Assembly (NCBI GenBank): GCA_947427325.1
Contig: CANEHP010000005.1
Coordinates: 1 to 28,349 of the forward strand
DNA from: an uncultured Clostridia bacterium
GTDB taxonomy: Bacteria; Bacillota; Clostridia; Oscillospirales; Ruminococcaceae
DNA length: 28,349 nucleotides
Direction: 5' to 3'
Shown: in pieces, positions 21,904 through 28,349 of the stretch
Layout of the letters: each line of letters opens with the position of its first letter
How positions within the stretch are numbered: position 1 is the stretch's first letter
The notes under the pieces: generated by a model
The model's database searches: none
Told to the model about the DNA's origin: nothing
Seen by the model: the letters and a program-made list of their open reading frames with translations, nothing else
Translations under genes and position numbers: made by a program

Positions 21904-22467
21904 TCACTTGCTTGCACGCTCCATATATTCGCCTGTTCTTGTGTCGATGCGGACGATCTCGCCCTCGTCGATAAAGAGAGGAACTCTTACCTCTGCGCCT
22001 GTTTCAAGAGTAGCGGGCTTGGTAGCGTTAGTGGCAGTGTCGCCCTTAAAGCCGGGTTCGGTGTGAGTTATCTCAAGCTCGACAAAGTTAGGAGGCTCAA
22101 CGCCGAATACATTGCCCTTGTAGCTGAGAATCTTGCAAACCATATTCTCCTTAACAAAACGGAAGTTGTCGCTTAGATCCTTTTTGTTAATGGGAATCTG
22201 CTCGTAGGTTTCACTGTCCATAAAATAGTATAAATCGCCGTCGCTGTAAGTATACTCCATATCCTTTCTTTCAATAAAGGCGGTCGGGAACTTTGCGGTA
22301 GGGTTATAGGTTTTTTCAACCACAGCGCCCGTAATAACATTTTTAGTCTTTGTGCGAACAAAGGCAGAACCCTTGCCGGGCTTTACGTGCTGGAACTCCA
22401 CCACCTGCAATACGTTTCCGTCCTCCTCAAAGGTGACGCCGTTTCTAAAATCGCCTGCTGAAATCAT
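21904..22467 (-). CDS. efp: Elongation factor P
   Basis: EF-P binds between the P and E sites of the ribosome and relieves stalling at consecutive prolines. The product is 187 aa, the standard size. The N-terminal KOW-like domain has MISAGDFRNGVTFEEDGNVL and the loop HVKPGKGSAFVRTK, with K32 at the tip that contacts the peptidyl-transferase centre. Two OB-type domains follow, ending in GEIVRIDTRTGEYMERA. The ATG has CGGAGG upstream. A strong promoter lies at 22520-22548. The M24 peptidase gene upstream is in the same direction, with a 162-nt gap. Confidence 0.97.
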   Translation of the reverse strand: MISAGDFRNGVTFEEDGNVLQVVEFQHVKPGKGSAFVRTKTKNVITGAVVEKTYNPTAKFPTAFIERKDMEYTYSDGDLYYFMDSETYEQIPINKKDLSDNFRFVKENMVCKILSYKGNVFGVEPPNFVELEITHTEPGFKGDTATNATKPATLETGAEVRVPLFIDEGEIVRIDTRTGEYMERASK

Positions 22468-22519
22468 AAATTAACCTCCGAATGTTTTATCAAAACAGTT
22501 ACGTTTTATTCTCCTTATT

Positions 22520-22548
22520 ATTGTAGCCTATTTTGTGCTTTTTTTCAA
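22520..22548 (-). promoter_or_regulatory. efp: Sigma-A promoter of efp
   Basis: On the minus strand TTGAAA (22543-22548) and TACAAT (22520-22525) are separated by 17 nt. Transcription would start near 22513, about 45 nt before the efp ATG. The 162-nt gap also holds ATGTGAACACTCTGTGAA near 22602-22620, possibly a decayed end of element A. Confidence 0.75.
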
Positions 22549-22629
22549 GTGCTTTTTAAAAAAAAGTATGTTTTCCCGGGATTTTTTCCTATAAACGCTT
22601 TAATGTGAACACTCTGTGAATACTTTTAA

Positions 22630-23700
22630 TTAAATATAAATCAGGGTTTTGGGCGTTTCGGTGATAATTTTGCAGCCCTCCTTTGTAACAACGCACATAT
22701 CCTCTATTCTTACGCCGTATTTTTCGGGAATATATACGCCCGGCTCAATGGTGATGATCATACCCTCCTTTAAGGTTATGCCGCTGCGGTAGCTTACGTT
22801 CGGCGCTTCGTGGATCTCCAGACCCACGCCGTGACCCAGGCCGTGAGTAAAATACTGCTCATAGCCCCAGGCGTCAAGAGTGCTTCTTGCTACATTGTCC
22901 ACCAGCTTGCAGGAAATATCCGCTCTTACAGCCTTGATAGCGTCGGTATTCGCTCCCCATACCGCATTGTATATGTTCTTCATTTCATCGGTGGGCTTGC
23001 CGAAAACCACCGTTCTTGTCATATCGGAATGATAGCCCTTGTAGGTTGCGCCAAAGTCAAGGGTTAAAAAATCGCCGTCACGAACAGGCTTATCGGTAGG
23101 CACTGCATGAGGGCAGGCGGAGTTTACGCCCGACGCCGCAATAGTCGGGAAAGAAACCCCGTCGCTGCCCAAATCTATCATAACATATTCAAGCAGGGCG
23201 GCAATCTGCTTTTCGGTCATTCCCGCACGCATATTGGAAAGCAGCTTGGTAAATGCCGCTTCTGCTATTCTTTGAGCCTTTGTGATACAGCCGATCTCCT
23301 CGTCGGTCTTTATGATCCTCATATTTCTCATAAAGTCGGAAAGACGGTTGGAGGTATCAAAAGCCATATCGGGGAATTTTCTTTTGTATTCCGACAGTAC
23401 AGCCACCGTCATAAACTCGTCCTCAACATAAACCTGCTTTACGCCGTCGCCTGCGAATATTTCGCCAATTTGACCGTACAGCTCGTTCTGAAGAATTACC
23501 TTGCACAAAGGATCTTTTACCTGCTGCTCGGTATGTTCAAAATAGCGGGCGTCAATTATAAAATACGCTCCCCTTTTGGTGACGATCAGAACGCCGTCCT
23601 CCGAGCCGAAGCCGGTAAGATAACGCTTTGACACCTCCGAAGTAAAAAGCGCCGCCTCGCTGTCGCTGCCTAACCACGAAATAAGCTTGTCTAAATACAT
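22630..23700 (-). CDS. pepQ: M24 family Xaa-Pro aminopeptidase
   Basis: This metallopeptidase removes N-terminal residues next to proline or cleaves proline dipeptides. With ATG at 23700 (GAGGG 9 nt upstream) the product is 356 aa. The N-terminal creatinase-like domain runs to about residue 125. The C-terminal pita-bread domain has the five metal ligands: the two Asp in LDFGATYKGYHSD, His in HGLGHGVGLEIHE, Glu in ITIEPGVYIP and Glu in GVRIEDMCVV. Whether it is an Xaa-Pro aminopeptidase (PepP) or a prolidase (PepQ) cannot be settled by eye, so the symbol is provisional. It lies between aroQ (32 nt) and efp, the common clostridial order. Confidence 0.88.
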   Translation of the reverse strand: MYLDKLISWLGSDSEAALFTSEVSKRYLTGFGSEDGVLIVTKRGAYFIIDARYFEHTEQQVKDPLCKVILQNELYGQIGEIFAGDGVKQVYVEDEFMTVAVLSEYKRKFPDMAFDTSNRLSDFMRNMRIIKTDEEIGCITKAQRIAEAAFTKLLSNMRAGMTEKQIAALLEYVMIDLGSDGVSFPTIAASGVNSACPHAVPTDKPVRDGDFLTLDFGATYKGYHSDMTRTVVFGKPTDEMKNIYNAVWGANTDAIKAVRADISCKLVDNVARSTLDAWGYEQYFTHGLGHGVGLEIHEAPNVSYRSGITLKEGMIITIEPGVYIPEKYGVRIEDMCVVTKEGCKIITETPKTLIYI

Positions 23701-23732
23701 AACGTCATTCCCTCTTTTTCTTTTTGTTATTT

Positions 23733-24194
23733 TTATTTTTGTTTTTGGGAAGCTCTGCTTCTTTCCCACGCAATTTCGGCCGCTGCCCTAAGTCCCAAAA
23801 TGTAACTGTTTTTTCCGAAGCCTGCGATTGTTCCTGCGCAAACGGGAGCAATAACCGAGGTGTGCCTGAATTCGTCTCTGGAATTAACATTGCTCATATG
23901 AACCTCTACCACGGGAATTTTTATTGCGGCTATTGCGTCGCGAATGGCATAGCTGTAATGGGTGTACGCTCCCGCATTTAAAACGACTCCGTCATAGCTG
24001 TCCATAGCCTCGTGAAGTGCGTCAATAATTGCGCCCTCATGATTGCTTTGAAAAAAATCTACCTCTGTGCCGATTTGCTTTGCCTTTTCCGAAATTTCCC
24101 TTTGAATTTCTTCAAGGCTGTCGCTGCCGTACACTCCCGGCTCTCTTTTCCCTAAAAGGTTCAGATTTGGTCCGTTGATTATAAGTATATTCAT
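23733..24194 (-). CDS. aroQ: 3-dehydroquinate dehydratase, type II
   Basis: AroQ dehydrates 3-dehydroquinate to 3-dehydroshikimate in the shikimate pathway. The product is 153 aa, normal for the dodecameric type II enzyme. The N-terminal motif INGPNLNLLGKREPGVYG holds the catalytic Arg and Tyr region. FFQSNHEGAIIDALHEA, LNAGAYTHYSYAIRDAI and VEVHMSNVNSRDEFRHTS, with its catalytic His, follow. The end KNSYILGLRAAAEI is typical. It is followed by pepQ after 32 nt and preceded by the TIM-barrel gene by 65 nt, all on one strand. Confidence 0.95.
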   Translation of the reverse strand: MNILIINGPNLNLLGKREPGVYGSDSLEEIQREISEKAKQIGTEVDFFQSNHEGAIIDALHEAMDSYDGVVLNAGAYTHYSYAIRDAIAAIKIPVVEVHMSNVNSRDEFRHTSVIAPVCAGTIAGFGKNSYILGLRAAAEIAWERSRASQKQK

Positions 24195-24259
24195 TATGCT
24201 TTATACACTTCCTTTGCCTTTATATGACTGTCAGCGCTTTACGTTCTCATTTTACACTC

Positions 24260-25105
24260 TTATTTTACGCTCTCATAATATCTGTGCATTTCCCCTGCGT
24301 CCTCCGCCTGTGTGCCTGCGCTTTCGCAAATTACAGAGGGTTCTAAGCCTCTTTTTGCAAAAAGCTCCATTAACGGTTCATAATGCGGGCCGTACTGCTT
24401 ATCGTCAAAGGTGAGATGTTCTTTTTCACCGCCTGCGGTGTACATTATTTTGCTGAAATGAACATGGAAGTTTCTTAAACGCTCATGCCCTAACTTATTT
24501 TCGATTTGGTCAAGGATATTTGCGTAATCCTCCTTTGTCTTAATGCCGCCTAAGGTTCTTGCGTTTAAATGACCGAAGTCCACACATGGCAAAAATCTTT
24601 CGTCCACCCCGCAAAGCTCAATAACTTCCGAAAGAGTGCCCAGCTGATTGATTTTTCCCATGGTTTCGGGGCATATAATTATGTCGGATAATCCTTCATC
24701 GTCAAGCATTTTCTGCGCTTTTGAAAGAGTGTCCTTTGCCAGCTCCAGCGCCCGCTCCCTTGTCATTTTAGCGCATGACCCGCTGTGAACGACTATTTTC
24801 TTTGCGCCAAGCTTATGAGCCGCAAGGGCGGAATCCTTTATATAGGTCAAGCTGTTAAGCCTGATTTCGTCCTTCTCGCTTGAAAGGGAAATAAAATAAG
24901 GTGTGTGCAGGGAAAGATGAATATTGTTTTCCTTTATTATATCGGGCAGAAGCCGATAGGTTTTTTCCGCAATCCTTACGCCTCTGCCGCACTCGATTTC
25001 ATATCCGTTTAAGCCAAAATCCTTTAAATATTTCGGCAAGTCCTCGGGGAATTTCTTTTTTCCAAAGCTTAGGGAGTTTCCTCCCGGTCCGAATGATATT
25101 GACAT
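24260..25105 (-). CDS. TIM-barrel endonuclease IV-like protein
   Basis: The product is 281 aa. The fold is that of AP endonuclease family 2 / endonuclease IV, which cuts DNA at abasic sites using three zinc ions. Likely ligands can be read in order: His in LSLHTPYFI, His in IVVHSGS, Glu in IICPETMGK, Asp and His in PCVDFGHLNAR, His in NFHVHFSKI, and Glu in VICESAG. The C-terminal ligand region (GEKEHLTFDD, then YGPHYEPL) differs from canonical Nfo, so another xylose-isomerase-like TIM-barrel activity cannot be ruled out. The ATG has AGAGGA 9 nt upstream. It lies 35 nt after yqeG. Confidence 0.82.
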   Translation of the reverse strand: MSISFGPGGNSLSFGKKKFPEDLPKYLKDFGLNGYEIECGRGVRIAEKTYRLLPDIIKENNIHLSLHTPYFISLSSEKDEIRLNSLTYIKDSALAAHKLGAKKIVVHSGSCAKMTRERALELAKDTLSKAQKMLDDEGLSDIIICPETMGKINQLGTLSEVIELCGVDERFLPCVDFGHLNARTLGGIKTKEDYANILDQIENKLGHERLRNFHVHFSKIMYTAGGEKEHLTFDDKQYGPHYEPLMELFAKRGLEPSVICESAGTQAEDAGEMHRYYESVK

Positions 25106-25140
25106 ATATTTTTATCCTCTGAAATGATTTTTTCAAACCC

Positions 25141-25626
25141 TCACTGCGGTAAATCTCTTTTAAAAACTATGCTTTCCAGCTTTCTTTTCAGCTTAAAGGA
25201 CACTTTATCCTCCATATGAAAGGGTTCTACCAGAATTGTGGGAACTCCCCTTAAATTTCCGCCCAAAATATCGGTAAAAATCTGATCTCCCACCAAAGCC
25301 ACAGACTTTTTAGGCAGCCGCATTTTTTTAAGCGCTCTGCTGATACCCAAGGTAAGCGGCTTACAGCCAAAGGAGATAAAATCAAGCTCCAGCTCCCCCG
25401 CCAAAGGCTCTACCCTCTTTTTAGTGTTGTTGGAAAGCACTATAAGCTTCATACCCAGCTTTTTCATTTTTTCCAGCCATTCGGTAACTCCCTGCTCGGG
25501 GGCAGGGCTTCCGTGCATGGAAAGAGTGTTGTCCAAATCAAGTATAAAGCCTCTTAAATGATTGTTCTTTATAAAAGTCTCGTCAATTTCCAAAACATTT
25601 TTCAGCCACCATTTCGGTTTAAACAT
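25141..25626 (-). CDS. yqeG: YqeG family HAD IIIA-type phosphatase
   Basis: The product is 161 aa. The HAD motifs are clear: motif I FILDLDNTLSMHG with its two aspartates, motif II VLSNNT, the Lys region GCKPLTLGISRALKKM and motif III VALVGDQIFTDILGGN. There is no large cap domain, matching the YqeG group (PGP-like HAD IIIA); the natural substrate in Firmicutes is not settled. It heads a minus-strand run of yqeG, TIM barrel, aroQ and pepQ with gaps under 70 nt, so co-transcription is likely. I found no convincing promoter in the 146-nt gap to rpsU; the region has repeated TTGACAGTTTAC-like motifs near 25667-25685. Confidence 0.9.
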   Translation of the reverse strand: MFKPKWWLKNVLEIDETFIKNNHLRGFILDLDNTLSMHGSPAPEQGVTEWLEKMKKLGMKLIVLSNNTKKRVEPLAGELELDFISFGCKPLTLGISRALKKMRLPKKSVALVGDQIFTDILGGNLRGVPTILVEPFHMEDKVSFKLKRKLESIVFKRDLPQ

Positions 25627-25710
25627 TATTAAATCACTACCTTCCGCCTATGCTTATGTGACAGTTGACAGTTTACGGTTGACAATAGTATAGGCAAGCG
25701 CAAAAAAATA

Positions 25711-25732
25711 AAACCGGTCTTTTGACCGGTTT
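25711..25732 (-). terminator. Rho-independent terminator downstream of rpsU
   Basis: AAACCGGTC (25711-25719) and GACCGGTTT (25724-25732) form a 9-bp stem with a 4-nt loop. On the minus strand the stem is followed by TTATTTTTTTGC, a good U-tract. Confidence 0.85.
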
Positions 25733-25739
25733 ACTTTCT

Positions 25740-25779
25740 CTAAGTAAAATTGCCGTATCCGGCATTTTATATTTACTTA
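25740..25779 (-). terminator. Second hairpin overlapping the rpsU stop codon
   Basis: AAGTAAA and TTTACTT arms, then an inner TGCCG/CGGCA stem around GATA (read on the minus strand), form a hairpin that includes the rpsU stop. TTTTACTTAG follows the inner stem. It may assist the main terminator at 25711-25732 or protect the 3' end. Confidence 0.5.
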
Positions 25780-25949
25780 AACTTGCGCTTGCGGGCAGCT
25801 TCGGATTTCTTCTTACGCTTTACCGAAGGCTTTTCGTAATGCTCTCTCTTGCGAACCTCAGCCAAAACGCCGTCACGAGCGCAGGAGCGCTTGAAACGCT
25901 TTAATGCCGTTTCCAAAGATTCGTTTTTACCAAGACGAACTTCTGCCAA
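25773..25949 (-). CDS. rpsU: 30S ribosomal protein S21
   Basis: S21 is a small basic protein of the 30S subunit platform, near the anti-Shine-Dalgarno region. The product is 58 aa from a TTG start at 25949, which has the strong AGGAGGG ribosome binding site 8 nt upstream. The upstream ATG at 25994 would add 15 residues not found in the family and lies before this site. The sequence AEVRLGKNESLETALKRFKR, then the basic tail EKPSVKRKKKSEAARKRKFK, is typical. It has its own perfect promoter, a leader of about 130 nt and two terminators, so it is a single-gene unit, apart from dnaG and rpoD, unlike the E. coli rpsU-dnaG-rpoD operon. Confidence 0.95.
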   Translation of the reverse strand: MAEVRLGKNESLETALKRFKRSCARDGVLAEVRKREHYEKPSVKRKKKSEAARKRKFK

Positions 25950-26078
25950 TCTATATCCCTCCTTTTGCCCTTGGGCTATGCCTGATAACTGCACAGGCTA
26001 TCGGACACAAGGTAATTATCAAATAAGCATTTGTTAAGGCTGCCAAAGGGACAGGCTTAACCTAAAGAGTAATGCTCA
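25950..26078 (-). promoter_or_regulatory. Structured 5' leader of rpsU
   Basis: The leader of about 130 nt between the promoter and the TTG start can form a hairpin with arms GTTAAG/CTTAAC and inner CTG/CAG (about 26036-26062). A second, looser stem with arms GATAA/TTATC lies nearer the gene (about 25980-26020). I do not recognise a known riboswitch or ribosomal-protein leader. Autoregulation by S21 is possible but unproven. Confidence 0.35.
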
Positions 26079-26084
26079 ACATAT

Positions 26085-26113
26085 ATTATACACATATTTG
26101 ACAGTTATGTCAA
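26085..26113 (-). promoter_or_regulatory. rpsU: Consensus sigma-A promoter of rpsU
   Basis: On the minus strand a perfect TTGACA (26108-26113), a 17-nt spacer and a perfect TATAAT (26085-26090) form a full-consensus promoter. The spacer contains CTGTCAAA, so TTGACA/TGTCAA-like motifs form a small inverted repeat around the -35 box. Confidence 0.9.
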
Positions 26114-26272
26114 GTGGAATTTTTAAATTTTTATTATTATCGGAAAAATCCGTCGGCTTACATAAAGACCGCCCTGCGCATTTGTGAAGTATCGCCTTAA
26201 AATATGCTCTAAAGCAGCGATATGAAAAAAGACAGCGATGTGAAAGGCTGCAATGCGTTTTCCGAGCTTCCC

Positions 26273-26809
26273 TTATTCCTCGTTTTTCTTCTGCTCGTCA
26301 AAAAACAAATCCTTTTTCCTCTGAGCATAAGGTACGCCGTGATTTATGTTAACTGCCGTTTCCTTTGTGGGAGTAAATATTACCATTACATTGCCGAATT
26401 TGTCGTGCTTTGCCAAAAGATACCATGCGCCTATGCCTGTGGCGTCGCTTGCCATAACCGTTGCGTCTGCGCCGCGGTTTTTTCCCTCGGTATATTTGCC
26501 CCATTCGGTTACGGTGTTCAGTTTAACGGTAATAAGCCTTTTTCTTTTCCTTTGTCCGACTATTTTATCAATATCCATATCATTGTTGGTGACAATGTAT
26601 TCATACTCCACCGAAGTTGACGTCATCAAATACCAGGAAAGATAAAAAACGCCGAATACCAAAACTATCAAGGGCAAAAATCCGAAGACAAAGACAGAAT
26701 AAACGCATAAACCGGTAATAAGCAGCGTTCCCGCTATTATAAGGATTTTTTTTGCAATATCCGACGCCTCGGTTTCTTTTTTAACAAGCTGTTCGTTATA
26801 ATGATCCAT
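26273..26809 (-). CDS. DUF6106-like small membrane protein
   Basis: The product is 178 aa. Residues of about 1-18 are hydrophilic; two adjacent membrane segments follow (about 21-40 and 43-63: KKILIIAGTLLITGLCVYSV and FGFLPLIVLVFGVFYLSWYL). The rest is a soluble beta-rich domain with VEYEYIVTNNDMDIDKIVGQ and LLAKHDKFGNVMVIFTPTKE, which recalls bacterial PH-like domains. A charged tail ends the protein. I believe it belongs to the DUF6106 family of Clostridia, from memory only. It is a single gene with a good promoter at 26879-26907; the ATG has AGGAGATCAAT upstream. The function is unknown. Confidence 0.7.
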   Translation of the reverse strand: MDHYNEQLVKKETEASDIAKKILIIAGTLLITGLCVYSVFVFGFLPLIVLVFGVFYLSWYLMTSTSVEYEYIVTNNDMDIDKIVGQRKRKRLITVKLNTVTEWGKYTEGKNRGADATVMASDATGIGAWYLLAKHDKFGNVMVIFTPTKETAVNINHGVPYAQRKKDLFFDEQKKNEE

Positions 26810-26878
26810 ATTGATCTCCTGTAAGTCAGCATATTTTCACAGTGATGATGTAATGATTGGTGAATTAAATTTTAGTAA

Positions 26879-26907
26879 AGTATAACACTTTATCCGAAAA
26901 AAGGCAA
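26879..26907 (-). promoter_or_regulatory. Sigma-A promoter of the DUF6106-like gene
   Basis: On the minus strand TTGCCT (26902-26907) and TATACT (26879-26884) are separated by 17 nt, about 65 nt before the start codon at 26809. Confidence 0.7.
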
Positions 26908-26991
26908 GAGGTTTTATTAAACATTTATTAAACATTTGTCAATCAGCAGCAGTTATACTGCGGGCAAATTAAAATCCTTCCCTTTTTTCTT

Positions 26992-27234
26992 TACAAATAC
27001 GACATAATATGATATAATAACCTCAGACTGCGGAAAGAGGAAAATATTATTTTAATGTCTGAGAACATTTTATCTTTTCAGTGGTATCGGATTTTGCAAA
27101 GCAAAATTCTCTTTTTATGATATAATGACCTCAGATTGCCTAAAGAGGAAGATACTATTTAATGTCTGAGAACATTTTATCTTCTTAAAGGTATCGGATT
27201 TCACCTTGCAAAATCCTCTTTTATATGATATAAT
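26992..27234 (+). promoter_or_regulatory. fba: Tandem promoter/operator array upstream of fba
   Basis: Three TATAAT boxes, each in the extended ATGATATAAT context, lie at 27013-27018, 27121-27126 and 27229-27234, exactly 108 bp apart. The last has TTGCAA (27206-27211) as -35 with a 17-nt spacer. The first has a TTTACA (26992-26997) nearby. The middle one has the palindrome ATTTTGCAAAGCAAAAT (27091-27107) where a -35 would lie. The first two are followed by the conserved block CCTCAG, AAAGAGGAA and TGTCTGAGAACATTTTATCT. The array corresponds to the one before galU. The 489-bp gap otherwise holds the promoter of the divergent DUF6106-like gene and AT-rich DNA. Confidence 0.8.
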
Positions 27235-27247
27235 AAAAGAAAATTTT

Positions 27248-27281
27248 AAAGCGGTCAAATCCGCTTTGCAGAACAATCTGC
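27248..27281 (+). promoter_or_regulatory. Two adjacent stem-loops before the fba ribosome binding site
   Basis: AAAGCGG/CCGCTTT (27248-27267) and GCAGA/TCTGC (27268-27281) form two small back-to-back hairpins in the fba leader, ending just before the AAAGGAAG ribosome binding site. They may stabilise the mRNA or keep the site open. Confidence 0.45.
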
Positions 27282-27298
27282 GGAAAGGAAGATAAAAT

Positions 27299-28162
27299 AT
27301 GTTAGTTTCGGCAAAAGATATGCTTAACAAGGCTCGCGACGGCAAGTATGCGGTTGGTCAGTTCAACATCAATAACCTTGAATGGACAAAGTCGGTGCTT
27401 CTCACTGCTCAGGAGCTGAACTCCCCTGTTATTTTGGGTGTTTCCGAGGGTGCGGGAAAGTATATGTGCGGCTATAAAACAGTTGTGGGTATGGTAAACG
27501 GTATGCTGGAGGAGCTTAAAATAACCGTTCCCGTTGCTCTTCACCTTGACCACGGCTCTTATGAGGGCGCAAAGAAATGTATTGAAGCAGGCTTTTCTTC
27601 AATAATGTTTGACGGCTCGCATTATCCCATTGCCGAGAACATTGAAAAGACTACCGAGCTTGTAAAGATCTGTAACGAAAAGGGTCTTTCTCTTGAAGCG
27701 GAGGTCGGCTCTATCGGCGGCGAAGAGGACGGCGTTGTGGGTATGGGCGAATGTGCAGATCCTAACGAGTGCAAGCAGATCGCCGATTTGGGCGTTACAA
27801 TGTTAGCCGCAGGCATAGGCAATATTCACGGCAAATATCCCGAAAACTGGCAGGGACTCAGCTTTGAAACTCTTGCGGCGGTTAAGGAAAAGACAGGGGA
27901 TATGCCCTTGGTTCTTCACGGCGGCACAGGCATTCCCGAGGATATGATCAAGAAGGCTATTTCTCTCGGCGTAGCAAAGATCAATGTAAATACCGAATGC
28001 CAGCTTTCCTTTGCAGACGCAACAAGAAAGTACATTGAAGCAGGCAAGGATTTGCAGGGCAAGGGCTTTGATCCCAGAAAGCTTTTAGCTCCCGGCGCAG
28101 AAGCTATTAAGGCTACCGTTAAAGAAAAGATGGAGCTGTTCGGTTCTGTGGGAAAGGCTTAA
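27299..28162 (+). CDS. fba: Class II fructose-bisphosphate aldolase
   Basis: This zinc aldolase splits fructose-1,6-bisphosphate into dihydroxyacetone phosphate and glyceraldehyde-3-phosphate in glycolysis and runs in reverse in gluconeogenesis. The product is 287 aa, the usual length. The N-terminus MLVSAKDMLNKARDGKYAVG is typical. The catalytic Asp and a zinc His lie in ALHLDHGSY (D84, H85); other zinc ligands are H177 in GNIHGKYP and H207 in VLHGGTGIP. FDGSHYPIAENI and INVNTECQLSF bind substrate. A tagatose-bisphosphate aldolase is a less likely alternative. Three tandem promoters precede it and a terminator follows. Confidence 0.95.
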   Translation: MLVSAKDMLNKARDGKYAVGQFNINNLEWTKSVLLTAQELNSPVILGVSEGAGKYMCGYKTVVGMVNGMLEELKITVPVALHLDHGSYEGAKKCIEAGFSSIMFDGSHYPIAENIEKTTELVKICNEKGLSLEAEVGSIGGEEDGVVGMGECADPNECKQIADLGVTMLAAGIGNIHGKYPENWQGLSFETLAAVKEKTGDMPLVLHGGTGIPEDMIKKAISLGVAKINVNTECQLSFADATRKYIEAGKDLQGKGFDPRKLLAPGAEAIKATVKEKMELFGSVGKA

Positions 28163-28195
28163 TTAGACCGCTTTTCATATTAAATATCATATATA

Positions 28196-28222
28196 AAGAG
28201 CTGCCGTTTTGGCAGCTCTTTT
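28196..28222 (+). terminator. Rho-independent terminator of fba
   Basis: AAGAGCTGCC (28196-28205) and GGCAGCTCTT (28211-28220) form a perfect 10-bp stem with a GTTTT loop, followed by TTCGG. It lies 33 nt after the fba stop codon. Confidence 0.85.
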
Positions 28223-28278
28223 CGGGTTAAAAAACCATAAGCTTGTGGCGCTCTGTTGCTGCTTGAGTTAGAAGGTAT

Positions 28279-28349
28279 TTATACTAATTCTTGTCTAAAA
28301 ATAAACAATCTTTGCGGTCTGATTTTCGCAAATCTTTGTCTATTTTTAG
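28279..28349. mobile_element. Element B copy, cut by the window end
   Basis: TTATACTAATTCTTGTCTAA opens the element, and the core AATCTTTGCGGTCTGATTTT and CGCAAATCTTTGTCT follows. This matches the reverse complement of the element at 6480-6554 almost base for base. The closing arm lies beyond the end of the window. Confidence 0.8.

Overview
The window looks like chromosomal DNA of an anaerobic Firmicute of class Clostridia, probably near the Ruminococcus / Oscillospirales group. The lineage call is inference from gene content and order: scpA-scpB-DUF2953-gerW(ytfJ)-dacF, dgt-dnaG-rpoD, yqeG-aroQ-pepQ-efp-CD1247-like, strong Shine-Dalgarno sequences, TTG starts and sigma-A promoters. No rRNA, tRNA, CRISPR, phage or transposase gene is visible. 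Non-coding palindromic mobile elements are common.

Layout. 150-956: membrane site-2 protease. 1203-5337 (+): scpA, scpB, a DUF2953 protein, gerW and dacF, i.e. condensin accessory and spore/cell-wall genes. 5338-6580: mobile-element-rich stretch around an XRE regulator whose frame is cut by an in-frame TGA. 6581-10697 (-): an 827-residue FtsA-like protein and, 1 nt downstream, a lipoprotein with a GH26-like domain that lacks both catalytic glutamates. 10830-16388 (-): a 15-bp tandem array, an Rrf2 regulator, rpoD, dnaG, dgt and aroK. 16558-18465 (-): an APH-fold protein with degraded kinase motifs, and galU. 18466-19521: non-coding region with the galU promoter array, a 398-bp element with long inverted arms, and a yybP-ykoY (Mn2+) riboswitch that leads a Na/Pi-cotransporter-like gene (19522-21294, +). 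21439-25626 (-): CD1247-like zinc protein, efp, pepQ, aroQ, an endonuclease IV-like TIM barrel and yqeG. Then rpsU and a DUF6106-like membrane protein (-), and fba (+) behind a second copy of the promoter array.

The strongest unusual signals are regulatory. (1) galU and fba, about 8.5 kb apart and on opposite strands, carry related arrays of three promoter-like units about 100-108 bp apart, with a conserved palindrome whose arms are kept while its centre varies. (2) A Mn2+-type riboswitch precedes a Na/Pi-type transporter. (3) A 398-bp element with arms of about 120 bp would fold into one long hairpin. (4) Short tandem duplications of different unit length repeatedly sit on or just after stop codons. 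Two proteins, the GH26-like lipoprotein and the APH-like protein, look like pseudoenzymes. All assignments come from reading the sequence; no database search was run.
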